A stretch of DNA of 64,000 bases from Monarcha castaneiventris obscurior (taxonomy: Eukaryota; Chordata; Aves; Passeriformes; Monarchidae): positions 124,001-188,000 of the forward strand of contig JAMPIT010000230.1 in NCBI GenBank assembly GCA_026261815.1, given 5' to 3'. The notes beneath the pieces were generated by a model. That model saw nothing but the letters and a program-made list of their open reading frames with translations. It made no database searches and had not been told where the DNA came from. Position numbers and translations under genes: made by a program. Below, piece by piece: positions 62,395 through 64,000 of the stretch; within the stretch, counting starts at the first letter, position 1; the number at the start of each line of letters is the position of its first letter.

Positions 62395-63549
62395 CATGGA
62401 CAGGCTTCAAAGCCTCCAGCAGATCACAGGGAATATGACCTGAAGCCCAGACCATGGTGATGGGGACTCTCACTGTGGTGCAGCCTTTGAATCCTGCAGG
62501 GAAGTGGCTATTTCAGCTCCCTTATTCATTAATCTGGTCGAAGGGAATCGGTGCTAAAGACTTCAGCTCACACAGAGGAGAGGAAAATAATTAGCTAAGG
62601 GTGGCTGAGCACTGGCAGAGCTGCCAGGCACCTGGTGGTGGAGAAAAAGAGGGACAGAAGTTCACAATTCCAGGGAATTCACTGTCTTGTTTAGGAACTG
62701 GGGCAGAACGGACAGATTGCAGGACTGAGATTTCTAAGGCTCAGTCAGTAGGGCAGGTGAAGAAGAGGCAAAACATTGATTTTAATGATGCCAGGATCAA
62801 TTTCATCCAATATCAACCATGTTAGCAACATTTTTCTTTATCCCAGCAACGCCATCAAATCTGAGATTACACTGCAGTTATTAAATCCACCCTTTAATCT
62901 GATAAGTTTAGTGTGAGGACACTACCAATGTATTCATAACCCCTCTTTATCTCTCCACCATTGGTGGCTGAGGTGCTGAGTCTGAGATAGAATAAATGAG
63001 ATTTGAGAAGCAAGATCAATAGTTTTGAGCAGCAATACCTGTCTGCCAGCTTCAGAGATGAGAGAGGGGAAAAAATACGTGTGGATGTTTCAAGGAAGTC
63101 AGAAACATTACCCACTGTAGCTTAAATCAGGTGGATTAGCTGGAGTAAGAAGATTTACTAGTTGGATTTTGGTTGTGGGAGTTAATTGTGCCACACTTAT
63201 AATATCCAAGTGTTGCAGGTTCCCTCCCTTCAGGGCTCCTGATTAGTGGAAAATGGGTGTAGGGGTTATTAGTGGGATTTAAGATGTACAGATACACCCC
63301 AAAGTGTTGATATCCCTCTGTGAACTGAGTCCCACCCAAATATGTTCTCTGAGGAGGCATCAGCCTGACTGGGAGAAAAGCAACGTTTCTTAGGTATTTT
63401 TAGGTATTTTTAGGTATTTTTAGATGGAACTGGCCAGTGGAAATGATTGGCTTCTCAAATCTGGGATTGCAGTGAGGGGAACCTGCCTCCAGTTTCTCAT
63501 TTCACAATAAACTTCTTGTTTTGGGGAATCTGTGTCAGAGCTGGAGGTG
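62395..63549. other. Non-coding, between the two family B LTRs
   Basis: This is where a provirus interior would be if the two LTRs were a pair, but no gag, pol or env-like frame is seen and the LTR flanks show independent insertion. It holds only the 10-bp repeat. Confidence 0.6.
63389..63423. repeat. 10-bp tandem repeat, about 3 copies
   Basis: TAGGTATTTT occurs three times in tandem, followed by TAGATGG. Confidence 0.85.
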
Positions 63550-63553
63550 TTTA

Positions 63554-63965
63554 TGATGCCTTGAGGTGGCCACCTGAAAACAGAGGCTAGAAAAAAAGAA
63601 GAGAATAAAAGGAGGTATTTATTTGAAGGCCCTTCAAAAGCTCACCCTGGGCAGTCAAAAGGCTACAGCCAAGATGGACCCTGGGTCACAAGTTTTTCAT
63701 CCTTTTATATGTTTGGTTCATTTGCATATCAGGGTTAATTATCTAATTATAACCTCAGTTAATGATGTAATTACCCCAAGTTTGCCCCGCTCTAGGCTTT
63801 AGTTCACACATTTTGGGGCCTGGTGTCTTTGAAGAGCAAATCTAGAGAGTTTTGTTGTGTCTAACCAGCCTGAGAACAGCAGCTACCAGGGCACACAAAA
63901 CTTCTGAGTTACACACCAGGCAGTGCAGGATTTGATAAATATAAAAGTTAAAACCTAAGGCATCA
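63554..63965 (-). mobile_element. Solo LTR, family B, copy 2, minus orientation
   Basis: A 412-bp element with the same TGATGCCTT...AAGGCATCA ends as copy 1, flanked by TTTA on both sides (63550-63553 and 63966-63969). The octamer (63727-63720), TATA box (ATATAAAAGG at 63710-63701) and AAATAAATACC poly(A) signal are all conserved. Its flanking duplication differs from that of copy 1, so the two are independent insertions and not the two ends of one provirus with a 1.2-kb interior. Confidence 0.9.
63701..63727 (-). promoter_or_regulatory. Octamer-TATA promoter of LTR family B, copy 2
   Basis: Minus strand ATGCAAAT then ATATAAAAGG. Core motifs match copy 1 although the surrounding sequence has diverged. 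Confidence 0.6.
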
Positions 63966-64000
63966 TTTAGATTATTTTGACACCCTCAGAACCTCCACTT

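Noticed and set aside
1..64000. tRNA, rRNA, CRISPR arrays, bacterial operons or phage modules
   Set aside because: None seen. Repeats are micro- and minisatellites without spacers of CRISPR type, and no tRNA A/B boxes were recognised.

Overview
The window looks like bird nuclear DNA, probably from a songbird. About eighteen 3'-truncated pieces of CR1, the dominant avian LINE, are scattered on both strands. There are several short solo LTRs of endogenous retroviruses, and no Alu, B1 or MIR-like SINE was noticed. No bacterial-style gene organisation is present, and nearly all long open frames are chance frames or low-complexity repeats. The songbird assignment is an inference from the LTR types, not a match I could run.

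The one gene landmark is a CpG island at about 35650-36715. It holds a TATA-less, GC-box-rich promoter reading leftward and a first coding exon on the minus strand (36371-36463). This exon encodes a signal peptide and ends in a phase-0 splice donor (GTGAGT). Three ATG codons lie 18 bp apart because of a tandem duplication, so the true start is ambiguous. I do not recognise the gene. No second exon is apparent, so positions 1-36370 are most simply read as the start of a long first intron, and 36715-64000 as upstream or intergenic DNA.

Immediately upstream of the promoter is a C/T-rich tract of about 680 bp (36716-37395). A second, uninterrupted 790-bp pyrimidine tract lies at 60341-61130. Between them are possible enhancer-like blocks, including an inverted pair of POU octamers at 39095-39132, and several minisatellites. 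The most regular is an exact 7 x 50 bp array at 46741-47090.

Five solo LTRs can be delimited. Two copies of one ERVK-like family (7243-7920 and 13879-14555) each have a perfect 6-bp target duplication, and the second is inserted inside a CR1 element. Two copies of a second family (61950-62390 and 63554-63965) have 9-bp terminal inverted repeats and different 4-bp target duplications. One copy of a third family lies at about 16071-16502.

I did not find a new multi-gene system. The most interesting material is the promoter/exon 1 complex with its repeat-derived start codons and adjoining polypyrimidine tract, the octamer-TATA promoters of the right-end LTRs, and the nested LTR/CR1 insertion.
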